From Lachnospiraceae bacterium (GTDB lineage Bacteria; Bacillota; Clostridia; Lachnospirales; Lachnospiraceae), in contig JAFZRY010000026.1 in the NCBI GenBank assembly GCA_017619615.1, forward strand, positions 18,320 through 82,319: DNA of 64,000 bases. Direction: 5' to 3'. Shown piece after piece: positions 35,053-44,279 of the stretch; position 1 is the first letter of the stretch; each line of letters opens with the position of its first letter. Under the pieces are notes generated by a model. It saw only the letters and a list, made by a program, of their open reading frames with translations. It searched no databases and was not told the DNA's origin. Position numbers and translations under genes: made by a program.

Positions 35053-35421
35053 ATGGCTCGTATTTCAGGTGTTGACTTACCGAGAGAAAAACGCGTGGAG
35101 ATCGGTCTGACCTATATCTATGGGATCGGCCGTACCAGTTCCAACCGCATCCTGAAGGACGCCGGCGTCGATCCCGACACCCGCGTGAAAGACCTGACGG
35201 ACGAAGAAGTAGCCCGCATCAGCAAGGTCGTGGAATCCACCCAGATGGTGGAAGGCGACCTGCGCCGCGAGATCGCCTTCAACATCAAGCGTCTCCAGGA
35301 GATCGGCTGCTACCGCGGCATCCGCCACAGAAAAGGCCTGCCGGTCCGCGGACAGAACACCAAGAACAACGCGCGCACTCGTAAGGGACCCAAGAAGACC
35401 GTTGCGAACAAGAAGAAGTAA
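35053..35421 (+). CDS. rpsM: Ribosomal protein S13
   Basis: 30S head protein contacting tRNA and 50S. 122 residues: [51 protein letters not shown]. Start after AGGAGGTAAATAGCAC. Confidence 0.98.
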   Translation: MARISGVDLPREKRVEIGLTYIYGIGRTSSNRILKDAGVDPDTRVKDLTDEEVARISKVVESTQMVEGDLRREIAFNIKRLQEIGCYRGIRHRKGLPVRGQNTKNNARTRKGPKKTVANKKK

Positions 35422-35477
35422 TCGCGCTCGCACATTATAATTTTAGAAAGGAACCCATAAGGGAAGGTTAGTTTTCA

Positions 35478-35876
35478 ATGGCTAAACAAGCGTCAGCTAA
35501 GAAAGTGACAAAAAGAAAAGTCAAGAAAAACGTTGAACGTGGCCAGGCTCATATTCAGGCATCCTTCAATAACACCATCGTTACCTTAACGGATACGCAG
35601 GGTAACGCGTTATCGTGGGCGTCTGCCGGCGGCCTGGGCTTCAGAGGTTCAAGGAAATCGACTCCTTATGCAGCTCAGATGGCAGCGGAGACCGCTACCA
35701 AAGCCGCACTGATCCATGGCCTCAAAACCGTCGACGTTTTCGTAAAAGGACCCGGCTCCGGTCGGGAAGCAGCAATTCGTGCCCTTCAGGCCTCCGGCCT
35801 GGAAGTGATCAGCATCCAGGATGTGACCCCGGTGCCGCACAACGGATGCCGTCCGCCGAAGCGCAGAAGAGTATGA
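35478..35876 (+). CDS. rpsK: Ribosomal protein S11
   Basis: Platform protein of 132 residues. [38 protein letters not shown] and [16 protein letters not shown]. The 56-base gap from rpsM is the largest within the alpha part and carries GGGAAGG upstream of ATG. Confidence 0.98.
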   Translation: MAKQASAKKVTKRKVKKNVERGQAHIQASFNNTIVTLTDTQGNALSWASAGGLGFRGSRKSTPYAAQMAAETATKAALIHGLKTVDVFVKGPGSGREAAIRALQASGLEVISIQDVTPVPHNGCRPPKRRRV

Positions 35877-35891
35877 TGGAGGTAAGGTAAA

Positions 35892-36485
35892 GTGGCAGTT
35901 AATCGTGTTCCTGTTTTAAAAAGATGCAGGTCTTTGGATTTAAACCCGGTCTACCTCGGCATTGACAAGAAGTCTCACCGTCAGTCCAAGAGAGCGGGCA
36001 AGAAAACGAGCGAATACGGCCTTCAGCTCCGCGAGAAGCAGAAAGCCAAATTCATTTACGGAATGCTGGAGAAACCCTTCCGCAACTATTATGAGAAGGC
36101 CGCCCAGATGAAGGGCATGGTGGGTGAAAACCTGCTGGTCCTGCTGGAGACCCGTCTGGACAACGTGCTGTTCCGCGCCGGTCTGGGCCGCACCCGCATG
36201 GAGACCCGTCAGATCGTGGACCATCGGAACGTGCTGGTCAACGGCAAGTGCGTGAACATTCCTTCCTATCATGTGAAGGCCGGCGACGTGGTGGAGATCA
36301 AAGAGAACGCCAAGTCCTCCCAGCGCTTCAAGGATATCGTGGAAGTCACAGCCGGCCGCATGGTCGCCCCCTGGCTGGAAAGCGATCTGGAAAACCTGAA
36401 GGTCACCGTGACGCAGCTTCCCACCCGCGAGATGATCGACATCCCGGTTGACGAAATGCTTATCGTTGAGTTGTATTCTAAATAA
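35892..36485 (+). CDS. rpsD: Ribosomal protein S4
   Basis: 16S assembly starter and translational regulator. 197 residues, GTG start after GGAGGTAAGGTAAA. KKTSEYGLQLREKQKAKFIY and the S4 RNA-binding domain LETRLDNVLFRAGLGRTRME are clear. No cysteine zinc motif is seen at the N terminus. Confidence 0.97.
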   Translation: MAVNRVPVLKRCRSLDLNPVYLGIDKKSHRQSKRAGKKTSEYGLQLREKQKAKFIYGMLEKPFRNYYEKAAQMKGMVGENLLVLLETRLDNVLFRAGLGRTRMETRQIVDHRNVLVNGKCVNIPSYHVKAGDVVEIKENAKSSQRFKDIVEVTAGRMVAPWLESDLENLKVTVTQLPTREMIDIPVDEMLIVELYSK

Positions 36486-36521
36486 TTAGAACAGCTCATC
36501 CTTTCCGGAAGGAGTGAAAAC

Positions 36522-37478
36522 GTGTTAGATTTTGAGAAGCCCAATATCGAGATCGCTGAGATTTCCGCAGACAAGACTTACGGCCGCTTCGTAGTGGAAC
36601 CCCTGGAGCGGGGCTACGGAACGACGCTGGGCAATTCGCTTCGCAGGATCATGCTCTCGTCCCTTCCCGGCGTGGCTGTCAGCCAGGTGAAATTCGACGG
36701 CGTCGTCCACGAGTTCAGCACGATCCCCGGCGTCAAGGAAGACGTTACGGAGATCATCCTGAACTTAAAGAGCCTGGCCATCCGGTCCGACCTGGACTTC
36801 GATGAACCCAAGATGGGTTACATCGACGTCACGGGCGAAGGCCTGGTGACCGGCGCGGACATCAAGCTGGATCCGGATCTGGAGATCATGAACCCGGACC
36901 AGGTGATCGCGACGCTGAGCGGCGGCAAGGACACCCATTTCGCCGCGGAGATCACCATCACCGCCGGCCGCGGCTACGTGAGCGCGGACCGCAGCAAGAC
37001 CGAGGACATGCCCCGCGGCGCCATCGCCGTGGACGCGATCTACACCCCGGTGGAGCGCGTGAACCTGACGGTGGAAAACACCCGTGTCGGCAAGATCACG
37101 GACTATGACAAGCTGACCCTGGATGTTTACACCAACGGAACGCTGGCCCCCGACGACGCGGTGAGCCTGGCCGCCAACGTGCTGAGCAAGCACCTGAGCC
37201 TGTTCATCAACCTTTCCGAGGCCGCCAAGACCGAGGAAGTGATCATTGAGCGGGGCGGCACGGAGAAGGAAAAGGTTCTGGAAATGAACATCGACGAACT
37301 GGAATTATCCGTTCGGTCCTTCAACTGCCTGAAGCGGGCTAATATCAATACCGTGGCGGAGCTTTGCGCTCACACGATCGAAGACATGATGAAGGTACGG
37401 AACCTGGGCAAGAAGTCCCTGGAAGAAGTACAGGAGAAGTTAAAGGCTCTGGGTCTGGAGCTCAGCTCCGGCGAATAA
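36522..37478 (+). CDS. rpoA: RNA polymerase alpha subunit
   Basis: 318 residues; GTG start after GGAAGGAGTGAAAAC. The N-terminal dimer domain has [20 protein letters not shown] and the C-terminal domain [20 protein letters not shown] and [15 protein letters not shown], which contact activators and UP elements. Confidence 0.98.
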   Translation: MLDFEKPNIEIAEISADKTYGRFVVEPLERGYGTTLGNSLRRIMLSSLPGVAVSQVKFDGVVHEFSTIPGVKEDVTEIILNLKSLAIRSDLDFDEPKMGYIDVTGEGLVTGADIKLDPDLEIMNPDQVIATLSGGKDTHFAAEITITAGRGYVSADRSKTEDMPRGAIAVDAIYTPVERVNLTVENTRVGKITDYDKLTLDVYTNGTLAPDDAVSLAANVLSKHLSLFINLSEAAKTEEVIIERGGTEKEKVLEMNIDELELSVRSFNCLKRANINTVAELCAHTIEDMMKVRNLGKKSLEEVQEKLKALGLELSSGE

Positions 37479-37511
37479 GCCGAATCTCAGGAATAGTTCG
37501 GAGGAATTAAA

Positions 37512-38036
37512 ATGGCACAGTACAGAAAACTCGGCAGAACAGCCAGCCAGCGGAAGGCCCTTTTACGGAGCCAGGTGACCGCGCTGCTGCTCAATGGCAA
37601 GATCGAGACCACCGAAGCCCGGGCCCTGGAAGCCCGCCGCATCGCGGAGCATCTGATCGCCATGGCTGTCAGAGAAAAAGATAATTTTGACACCGTTACC
37701 GTGACCGCCAAAGTCCCGAAGAAGGACAAGGACGGCAACCGGGTGAAATCCCTGGTAGACGGCAAGAAAGTGACGGAGTACGAGGAGATCCAGAAGACCA
37801 TCAAGAAGGATCAGCCCAGCCGCCTGCACGCCCGCCGGCAGATGCTGAAGGTGCTTTACGGCGCCAAGCAGCCCGATGCCAAGGGCAAGAAGATGACGGA
37901 CGTGGACCTTCCCAAGAAGCTCTTTGAGGAAGTCGCTCCCAAGTACGTGAACCGCAACGGCGGTTACACCCGCATCACCAAGATCGGCCCCCGCCGCGGC
38001 GACGCCGCCATGATGGTGCTGCTGGAGCTGGTGTAA
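37512..38036 (+). CDS. rplQ: Ribosomal protein L17 with insertion
   Basis: Exit-tunnel rim protein. 174 residues against about 115-130 in most bacteria. The start [20 protein letters not shown] and end [20 protein letters not shown] are standard; about 50 extra residues (roughly 62-118) with [20 protein letters not shown] separate them. The insertion keeps frame, codon style and charge, so it is real; similar long L17 forms are known from some Clostridia. Last gene before the terminator. Confidence 0.97.
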   Translation: MAQYRKLGRTASQRKALLRSQVTALLLNGKIETTEARALEARRIAEHLIAMAVREKDNFDTVTVTAKVPKKDKDGNRVKSLVDGKKVTEYEEIQKTIKKDQPSRLHARRQMLKVLYGAKQPDAKGKKMTDVDLPKKLFEEVAPKYVNRNGGYTRITKIGPRRGDAAMMVLLELV

Positions 38037-38060
38037 ACCGGATCTTTCCACTAAAAATAA

Positions 38061-38085
38061 AGCGGATCTTCGGATCCGCTTTTTT
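38061..38085 (+). terminator. Terminator of the ribosomal operon
   Basis: AGCGGATC-TTCG-GATCCGCT, perfect 8-base stem, with T6 at 38080-38085, 25 bases after rplQ. Confidence 0.93.
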
Positions 38086-38122
38086 GATAGTTTGATGGTT
38101 TTCGGAAAATGCCGCGATCCTC

Positions 38123-40204
38123 TTATTTCACGGTCAGCTTCACCGTTGCGGAATAGACCGTTCTCTCGCTGCTTGTGATGCGGCAGCGGTACTGGTATCC
38201 GTTCCGGGCGGCGGTCGCCGTGACTTTCAGAGTCGCCTTGTTATACCCGGTAGTGGCGCTGGTGCAGTCCTTCCAGGAATCGGAGGAATTCTTCCGCCAC
38301 TGCCACTGGTATTTCAGACCGGTGCCGTAAGCTGATACCGTGAAGGTAGCCGTCTTGCCCTCTGCGACGCTGGCGGACGAAGGCTGGGACTTCAGGACGT
38401 ACAGGGACGCCACCTTGGAATACACGGTATTGCCCGCCGAATCCTTTACCCGGCAGCGGTACTGGTACCCGTTGCGGGCTTCCGTCGCGGAGACTTTCAG
38501 CGTCGCGGTGTTATACCCGGTGGTGGCACTGGTGGAGTCGGTCCAGGAATCGGAAGAACTCCTGCGCCACTGCCAGCGGTAAGTCAGGCCTTTTCCGACG
38601 GCGGTCACTTTGAACGTGGCCGTCTTGCCTGCCGTAGTGCTGACATAAGTGGGAGAGGAAGTAACAGCCAGGACGTTCAGTGTCACAGTACTGCTGTAAA
38701 CAGAGCCGGCGCTGTTGTACACCTTGCAGCGGTACTGGTAGCCGTTGCGGGCCGTTGTGGCGGAGACCTTCAGCGTCGCCTTGTTATAGCCGGTGGTGGC
38801 GCTGGTGCAGTTGTTCCAGGAATCGGAAGAGTTCCTGCGCCACTGCCAACGGTATTTCAGGCCGCCGCCGGTGGCCCCAACGGTGAATTTTACGGTGCTG
38901 CCCTCTTTGGCGCTCTTAGACTTCGGCTGGGTCGTGATCGTCGGCTTTACGATGATCTGCACCCAGGTGATCGTGCCGCCGTAGTCCCGAAGCACATCCG
39001 CGGTCCAGCCGGATTTGTCCCCCCGATAGGTTGCCGTCGCGGTGAGGCCGCCGAAGGCATAGCTGTCGATGCTCGTCGGTGCGTTGCCGAGGAAATTAAT
39101 CTTCTCAAGGTTGTAATAACAACCGTCGAAAATATCGTAACCGAGCGAGGTCACAGAGGCCGGGATGTCGATTTCTTCCATCTCTTTTACGCGTTCAAAC
39201 GCTAACGAATGGATACTCGTCAGCGTATCCGGCAGATAGATGTGATGCACACTTTGCATATAACAAAAGATTAATACTCCCAGTGTTGTGATGCCTTCGT
39301 TCACCTTGATACTGGTTATGCCGTCAGCCAGACGATTAAAACTCGGGAAGGCAAATGCAACATGATAGTCCCAGGTCTCGCCGGAGCCGCTGAGAGTCAG
39401 CCTGCGGGTTGATGCGTCGTAGTCCCAGCAGACGTCATCACCGCACCAGCCGTGGCAGCCCTCTGTCCAGGTGATGGAACCGCCGTAATCCTGCAGCAGG
39501 GACGAGGTCCATTCGTCCCGGTACGCCGGATACCAGGCCGTGGCGGTGCAGTCTGTAAAGGTGGTGGAAGAGAACGTGGGAGTGCCGCCTATGAAGCTGA
39601 TTTCCTCCAGACCCGTACAGCCGCTGAAAGCATGGGCCGCGAAACTCGGCGATGACTGTACCGTCACGCGCTTAAGCCCCCTACAGTAGCTGAAAGCCTG
39701 CTTGCCGACCGATCTGAGATAGGGACCGAGGTCGAGATAATCCAGTTTGTAGCACATGAAGAAGGCAAAGTCGCCGATACTCGTTACAAGGGCGGTATGA
39801 CTGGGATGCGTCTCTTCAGACCAGGTCATGTTGGTGCAGGCGTAAAAGGCACGATTGCCGATATGCCTGACGTTAATGTCGAGATCAAGGCTTTTGATCT
39901 TGCCGCGGTAGCCATACCAGGGGGCCCCACCGGAATCATAGTCGGTCATTTCACCGCTGCCTTCGATCTGCAGCAGGCCGTCATCGTACAGCGTCCAGGT
40001 CAGGCCCTCGCCGCAGGTGCCCGAGTCGACGACCGATGGCTCTGTCTGGGGCTCCGCATCCGGGCCGGGCGCAGCCGCCTCCGGCTCTATGGTCGTGATT
40101 TCTTCCGGCAAGATCCCGGTGTTCTCAGTATCCCCGGCGGCCGCTGCCGGGATCACCGACAGGGCCATCACAAGGCACAGCATCAACGCAAACAGACGTT
40201 TCAT
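38123..40204 (-). CDS. Secreted BspA-type leucine-rich-repeat protein with three Ig-like repeats
   Basis: 693-residue surface or secreted protein. A signal peptide ends near AAAAAGD (residue 25). Residues ~60-420 hold BspA-type LRRs (IGDFAFFMCYKLDYLDLGPY, VGKQAFSYCRGLKRVTVQ, LPDTLTSIHSLAFERVKEME) split into two groups. The C-terminal 270 residues are three copies of an 80-90-residue domain with KYRWQWRRNSSDSW, TSATTGYNKATLKVSAT and ARNGYQYRCKV, a likely Ig-like fold with a Cys pair. No sortase motif or anchor helix follows. Such proteins bind host or matrix targets, which is inference here. It has its own promoter at 40268. Confidence 0.92.
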   Translation of the reverse strand: MKRLFALMLCLVMALSVIPAAAAGDTENTGILPEEITTIEPEAAAPGPDAEPQTEPSVVDSGTCGEGLTWTLYDDGLLQIEGSGEMTDYDSGGAPWYGYRGKIKSLDLDINVRHIGNRAFYACTNMTWSEETHPSHTALVTSIGDFAFFMCYKLDYLDLGPYLRSVGKQAFSYCRGLKRVTVQSSPSFAAHAFSGCTGLEEISFIGGTPTFSSTTFTDCTATAWYPAYRDEWTSSLLQDYGGSITWTEGCHGWCGDDVCWDYDASTRRLTLSGSGETWDYHVAFAFPSFNRLADGITSIKVNEGITTLGVLIFCYMQSVHHIYLPDTLTSIHSLAFERVKEMEEIDIPASVTSLGYDIFDGCYYNLEKINFLGNAPTSIDSYAFGGLTATATYRGDKSGWTADVLRDYGGTITWVQIIVKPTITTQPKSKSAKEGSTVKFTVGATGGGLKYRWQWRRNSSDSWNNCTSATTGYNKATLKVSATTARNGYQYRCKVYNSAGSVYSSTVTLNVLAVTSSPTYVSTTAGKTATFKVTAVGKGLTYRWQWRRSSSDSWTDSTSATTGYNTATLKVSATEARNGYQYRCRVKDSAGNTVYSKVASLYVLKSQPSSASVAEGKTATFTVSAYGTGLKYQWQWRKNSSDSWKDCTSATTGYNKATLKVTATAARNGYQYRCRITSSERTVYSATVKLTVK

Positions 40205-40267
40205 ATCAAATTCTCCTTATTGTTCCGGTTCTTTAATGGTTTCCGACGCTCTGATAACTCTAATATT

Positions 40268-40296
40268 AATATATCGCGTTATCCCGAAACGGTCAA
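40268..40296 (-). promoter_or_regulatory. Promoter of the LRR surface protein
   Basis: Minus strand TTGACC (40296-40291), 17-base spacer, TATATT (40273-40268), 64 bases before the start. Confidence 0.75.
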
Positions 40297-40334
40297 GGTC
40301 TTCCCTGTTGCTGTACGGCATTTCGAAACCGCCG

Positions 40335-40360
40335 CCGCGGCCTTTCGGGCCGCGGTTTTT
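40335..40360 (+). terminator. Orphan plus-strand terminator
   Basis: CCGCGGCC (40335-40342) / GGCCGCGG (40348-40355), loop TTTCG, then T5. The only gene upstream on this side is on the minus strand, so either it guards against antisense transcription or a short RNA ends here. Confidence 0.75.
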
Positions 40361-40386
40361 GTGCGCCGGATACCCCATTCTGCCAC

Positions 40387-40415
40387 TTGATTTATTCCCC
40401 GGCCTGCGGTAAGAT
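40387..40415 (+). promoter_or_regulatory. Promoter of the ATP-grasp/lyase cassette
   Basis: TTGATT (40387-40392), 17-base spacer, TAAGAT (40410-40415), 62 bases before the first ATP-grasp gene. Confidence 0.65.
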
Positions 40416-40476
40416 TTTTCTATCAACAGAAAACGGCGCGACTGTGAGGTTTTCCGGAGAAGAGGGGCACTCTGTC

Positions 40477-41556
40477 ATGAAAACATACTCCCGCATTTAT
40501 GATTGTTTCCGCTGGATCTGCATCAATTCCTTCCGCGGCCTGGCCGCGGCGGGCATGGTGTTCGGCTTTTTCATGAGGCTGCTCGCGCCCCGGAAATACA
40601 GATCGTTCTCGAAAGCGTTTGACCGCTATCTCGAAAAGGCGCACATCAGCTGCCCTCATTTTTCCAATAAAATGGCCTGCCTGGCCTGTCATTTCATTTA
40701 CGGGTCGTCCGTCAACGAATTCTTCCTGTATCATTTTGCGGAACTGAACCACCGCGGCCGGAAAAAATATATCACCGAGATCAACCGGTACCGCCTGTAC
40801 GCCGCCTTCAACGGGGCTAAAAAGCGGATCGAGATGCAGAGCAAGTACCGGGCGTACCAGGCGTTTCAGAAGTATTACAAACGGAAAGTCCTGTATATAG
40901 GGAAAGATACCCCGGAAGAGGAGGTCAGGGCCTTCTTTGCCGAATGGGACCGGGGCATCCTGAAACCCGATAAGGAAGGCATGGGGAAAGGCGTGGAAGC
41001 CGTCCGGCTTTCGGATTTCGGCAGCACGGAAGAGGCCGTCCGCTATGTCCTGAGCAAAAAAGACCACGTCCTGGAGGAACCGGTGCGGCAGACCGGCCTC
41101 ATGCGGGAGCTTCATCCGCAGTCCGTGAACACGGTGCGGATCTATGCCGTCCGGCTGAAGGACAGGATCGAGATTTTCGGTTCGCACCTGCGGTCCGGCC
41201 GGGGGGAATCCGTCGTGGACAATGCCGGCCAGGGCGGCGTGGTCGTCTCGATCACGAACGAAGGGCTCTCATGGACGAGCGGGATCGATGAATTCTGCGG
41301 CACGTTCTACCGTCATCCGGATACCGGTGTTCTGATCCCGGGCATGGTGATGCCGGAATGGGACAAGGCGGTCGCCCTGGTGAAGGAAGCCATGGACGTA
41401 TATCCGGACATCCGCTTTGTCGGATGGGACGTCGCCTACACGGAGAAGGGCTGGATCATCATCGAGGCGAATGACAACGGCCAGTTCCACGGCGCGCAGA
41501 TCCCGCACCACCGCGGATTCTGGGATCAGATGCAGCAGTATATGACTGAACTGTAA
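40477..41556 (+). CDS. Sugar-transfer-associated-type ATP-grasp protein
   Basis: 359 residues from the ATG at 40477 (GAGAAGAGGGG upstream); the frame is open before it but lacks homology. The C-terminal two thirds match the ATP-grasp family linked with sugar transfer (ATPgrasp_ST type): KPDKEGMGKGVEAVRL binds ATP, LEEPVRQTGLMRELHPQSVN is the central block, VDNAGQGGVVVSI and the metal-site end IIIEANDNGQFHG close the fold. The N-terminal ~100 residues are basic with one hydrophobic stretch (FRGLAAAGMVFGFFMRLLA) that may touch the membrane. ATP-grasp enzymes join a carboxylate to an amine or similar. First gene of a four-gene cassette; substrate unknown. Confidence 0.85.
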   Translation: MKTYSRIYDCFRWICINSFRGLAAAGMVFGFFMRLLAPRKYRSFSKAFDRYLEKAHISCPHFSNKMACLACHFIYGSSVNEFFLYHFAELNHRGRKKYITEINRYRLYAAFNGAKKRIEMQSKYRAYQAFQKYYKRKVLYIGKDTPEEEVRAFFAEWDRGILKPDKEGMGKGVEAVRLSDFGSTEEAVRYVLSKKDHVLEEPVRQTGLMRELHPQSVNTVRIYAVRLKDRIEIFGSHLRSGRGESVVDNAGQGGVVVSITNEGLSWTSGIDEFCGTFYRHPDTGVLIPGMVMPEWDKAVALVKEAMDVYPDIRFVGWDVAYTEKGWIIIEANDNGQFHGAQIPHHRGFWDQMQQYMTEL

Positions 41557-41575
41557 GCGGGGAAGGATACGTGAC

Positions 41576-42868
41576 ATGACGAAAACAGCATCTTACGGGG
41601 AGATTCGCGGAAAACGGCTGGCTGTGATCGGCGGCAACAATATCATGCAGGAGGTCAGCGAATTTGCCAGGGCGAACGGGCTGACTGTCGCGACGTTCGC
41701 AAAATCACCCCGGTCCGCCGGCCACCGCTTCAGCGACGAGCCGTATTATGTCGACTGCAAGGATCCGGCTGTCATGCTTCCGCTCCTCCGGGAGAAGAAC
41801 ATCGACGGAGTCCTCGCGTTTTCGGGGGAAAAACTGCTGCGGCAGAACGTGGGATGGCTCAGCCGGAGCGGGTATCATTACTACTGCACGGAAACGCAGT
41901 GGGACATTCTGATGAACAAGCGGCACTTCAAGGAATATGCTGCCCGCTTCGGCATCCCGGCCGTTCCGGAATATCCCGTCGACACGGAGCGCTGCACCGC
42001 GGAACCCGGCCGCTATCCCGTAGCGGTCAAACCGGCGGACAACGGCGGCTCGTCCGGCGTTTCGATCTGTCCGGACCGGGAAAGCCTGACGCAGGCGATC
42101 CGCCTGGCACTGGAGAATTCGGCGACGGGAGAGGTGCTCTGCGAAAAATTTCTGGAGGGCGATTACTTCCAGTTTGAAGTCTGGATGCAGGACGGGCAGG
42201 CCTTCTTCCCCTACGTCAAGGAGCGGATCTTTTATCCCCCGATCGGCAATCTGCCGACGCAGCCCTATATAGACATCTACCCTTCCTCCGCGAAGGACCT
42301 CGTCGCGGACCGTCTCTTTGCCGGGACGGAAGCGATGCTGGGCGAACTGGGCGTCAGGAACGGTTCCTGCATGTTCCAGGGAATCATCGAGGACGGTATC
42401 CCGTATATCATGGATGTAGCGTTCCGCCTGAGCGGGGGGATGGATTTCAAAGTCGTGCGCGAAGAGACCGGCGTCGACCTGATCGCGTCACACATCCTGC
42501 TGGCGCTGACCGGCCGGTTCGGGGGCGATCTTGCCGCGCTGCGGGAGCCCTGGAAGCAGTGCTATGCGATCGTCTGCATCGGCCTGAAGAACGGAAGGAT
42601 CGCCTCCTTTGAGGGCCTGGACGCCATCGCGGAAAAGCCGTGGGTGTTCGACTGCTTTACGCATTATAAGCCAGGCGACACGATCACTTCTTCGGGCAGG
42701 TTCTCCCAGACCGCCGTACGGCTGTTTCTGAAAGCGGAGAGCAGAGAAAAACTGGGAGACTATGTCGGCGAGATCGCGAAGCTGCTGGACGTGAAAAATG
42801 AGGACGGCGAAAGTATGCTGCTGCCGTATCCGGAAGGGGTCTTCCCCGCCGGGGACGGCCGCGGATAA
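41576..42868 (+). CDS. ATP-grasp ligase of carbamoyl-phosphate-synthase/amino-acid ligase type
   Basis: 430 residues. A Rossmann-like N-terminal domain (RLAVIGGNNIMQEVSEFARA) precedes the ATP-grasp core: KRHFKEYAARFGIPAVPEY, then VAVKPADNGGSSGVSICPD (ATP-binding Lys and glycine loop), ATGEVLCEKFLEGDYFQFEV, and the metal-binding IMDVAFRLSGGMDFKVVREE. It resembles amino-acid or peptide ligases of the ATP-grasp superfamily rather than true CarB, which is far longer. 19 bases after the first ATP-grasp gene, 13 before the lyase. The two ATP-grasps could make successive amide bonds. Confidence 0.88.
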   Translation: MTKTASYGEIRGKRLAVIGGNNIMQEVSEFARANGLTVATFAKSPRSAGHRFSDEPYYVDCKDPAVMLPLLREKNIDGVLAFSGEKLLRQNVGWLSRSGYHYYCTETQWDILMNKRHFKEYAARFGIPAVPEYPVDTERCTAEPGRYPVAVKPADNGGSSGVSICPDRESLTQAIRLALENSATGEVLCEKFLEGDYFQFEVWMQDGQAFFPYVKERIFYPPIGNLPTQPYIDIYPSSAKDLVADRLFAGTEAMLGELGVRNGSCMFQGIIEDGIPYIMDVAFRLSGGMDFKVVREETGVDLIASHILLALTGRFGGDLAALREPWKQCYAIVCIGLKNGRIASFEGLDAIAEKPWVFDCFTHYKPGDTITSSGRFSQTAVRLFLKAESREKLGDYVGEIAKLLDVKNEDGESMLLPYPEGVFPAGDGRG

Positions 42869-42881
42869 AAAGGAGAAGATC

Positions 42882-44267
42882 GTGTTCAGAACGGAAAAAG
42901 ACGGGCTGGGGGAAAAACAGCTGCCGGCAGAGGCGCTTTACGGGATCCACAGCCTGCGGGCGAAAGAAAACTTCCCCATTTCGGGCAGAGAGATGGACAG
43001 AGAATTTATCCGGGCCGTCATTGAGATCAAGAAAGCGGCTGCGGCCGTCAACGGAAGAAACGGCAGCCTGACCGCCGGACAGGCAGAAGCCATCATCTTT
43101 GCCTGCGATGAATTGCTGGCCGGAAAGCACCGGGACGCGTTTATCGTGGACACTATGCAGGGCGGGGCAGGAACGTCTGCCAACATGAACGTCAACGAGG
43201 TGATCGCGAATCTGGCGGTTTCCTATCTGGGCGGGATGTACGGCGATTATTCGCTCATCCACCCGATCGACCACGTCAATATGTACCAGTCCACCAACGA
43301 CGTGATCCCGACGGCGGGGCGCATCGCCGTATACCGGAAATGCGGGCGGCTGTTGGAAACGCTCGGGGAACTCAGAGAGGCGCTGGCGCGGAAAGCGTCG
43401 GAGTTTGAAAATATCCTGAAAGTAGGCAGAACGCAGCTGCAGGACGCGGTCCCCATGAGTTTCGGCCAGGGATTTTGCGCCTATGCTTCCATGATCTCCC
43501 GGAGCATGGAGCAGCTTGCGCATGCTGCCGAAGCCATGCAGAGGGTCAATCTGGGCGCGACGGCGATCGGGACAGCGATCAACGCATCGGAGATGTATTT
43601 CGATCAGATCGTCAGGCAGGTCTCCGCGGAGTGCGGGATCGGGCTGACCCGTTACGAGGACCTGTTTGACGGTACGCAGAATGCGGATGATTTCGCCTCC
43701 GTTTCTTCTGCGGTCAAAGTGTGCGCTATCAAACTTTCCAAAATGGCCAGCGATCTGAGACTGCTTTCCAGCGGGCCCGAGTCCGGTTTCGGGGAACTGC
43801 ATCTGCCTGCGAAGCAGAGCGGCTCTTCGATCATGCCCGGCAAGATCAATCCGGTTCTGCCGGAAGCGCTGAACCAGGCGGCTTTTCTCGTGGTGGGGCA
43901 CGATCTGACCGTTACACAGGCGGTCGAGGCCGGCCAGCTGGAACTGAACGCTTTCCTGCCGGTCATCCTGTTCCAGCTGTTTGAGGAGATCGATATTCTC
44001 AGCAATGCTGTGGCGGCTTTCACGGAGAACTGCGTGAAGGGCATCACGGTCAATGAAACGACCTGCCGCGAAGATATCGCCCGATGCTTTAGTATCGCCA
44101 CCGCCCTGAATCCGGCGATCGGATATGATAAGAGCACAGAGATCGTCAAGAAGTCGAGGCAGACGGGAAAGTCCGTTGCCGAAGTAGCCCGCAGCGAGAG
44201 CGGACTGAGTGAGGAAGAACTGAGCAGTTTGCTGGATCCTTATATATTGGCTAAAAAACAGGAGTGA
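42882..44267 (+). CDS. Aspartate ammonia-lyase / class II fumarase family enzyme
   Basis: 461 residues. The GTG at 42882 is preceded by AAAAAGGAGAAGATC; a longer frame overlaps the ATP-grasp gene. All landmarks of the aspartase/fumarase superfamily are present: GTSANMNVNEVIANL, HVNMYQSTNDVIPTA, and the signature loop SGSSIMPGKINPVLPEALNQ. Aspartase interconverts aspartate and fumarate plus ammonia. The Ser in the first block (TSANMN rather than TSTNMN) and the biosynthetic-looking neighbours leave open an altered substrate such as a succinylated intermediate. Probable aspA; exact substrate unproven. Confidence 0.88.
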   Translation: MFRTEKDGLGEKQLPAEALYGIHSLRAKENFPISGREMDREFIRAVIEIKKAAAAVNGRNGSLTAGQAEAIIFACDELLAGKHRDAFIVDTMQGGAGTSANMNVNEVIANLAVSYLGGMYGDYSLIHPIDHVNMYQSTNDVIPTAGRIAVYRKCGRLLETLGELREALARKASEFENILKVGRTQLQDAVPMSFGQGFCAYASMISRSMEQLAHAAEAMQRVNLGATAIGTAINASEMYFDQIVRQVSAECGIGLTRYEDLFDGTQNADDFASVSSAVKVCAIKLSKMASDLRLLSSGPESGFGELHLPAKQSGSSIMPGKINPVLPEALNQAAFLVVGHDLTVTQAVEAGQLELNAFLPVILFQLFEEIDILSNAVAAFTENCVKGITVNETTCREDIARCFSIATALNPAIGYDKSTEIVKKSRQTGKSVAEVARSESGLSEEELSSLLDPYILAKKQE

Positions 44268-44279
44268 AAAAGAAGTATT

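Noticed and set aside
41576-42868. Carbamoyl-phosphate synthase large subunit
   Set aside because: Only one ATP-grasp unit of 430 residues, without the duplicated synthase domain or partner carA.
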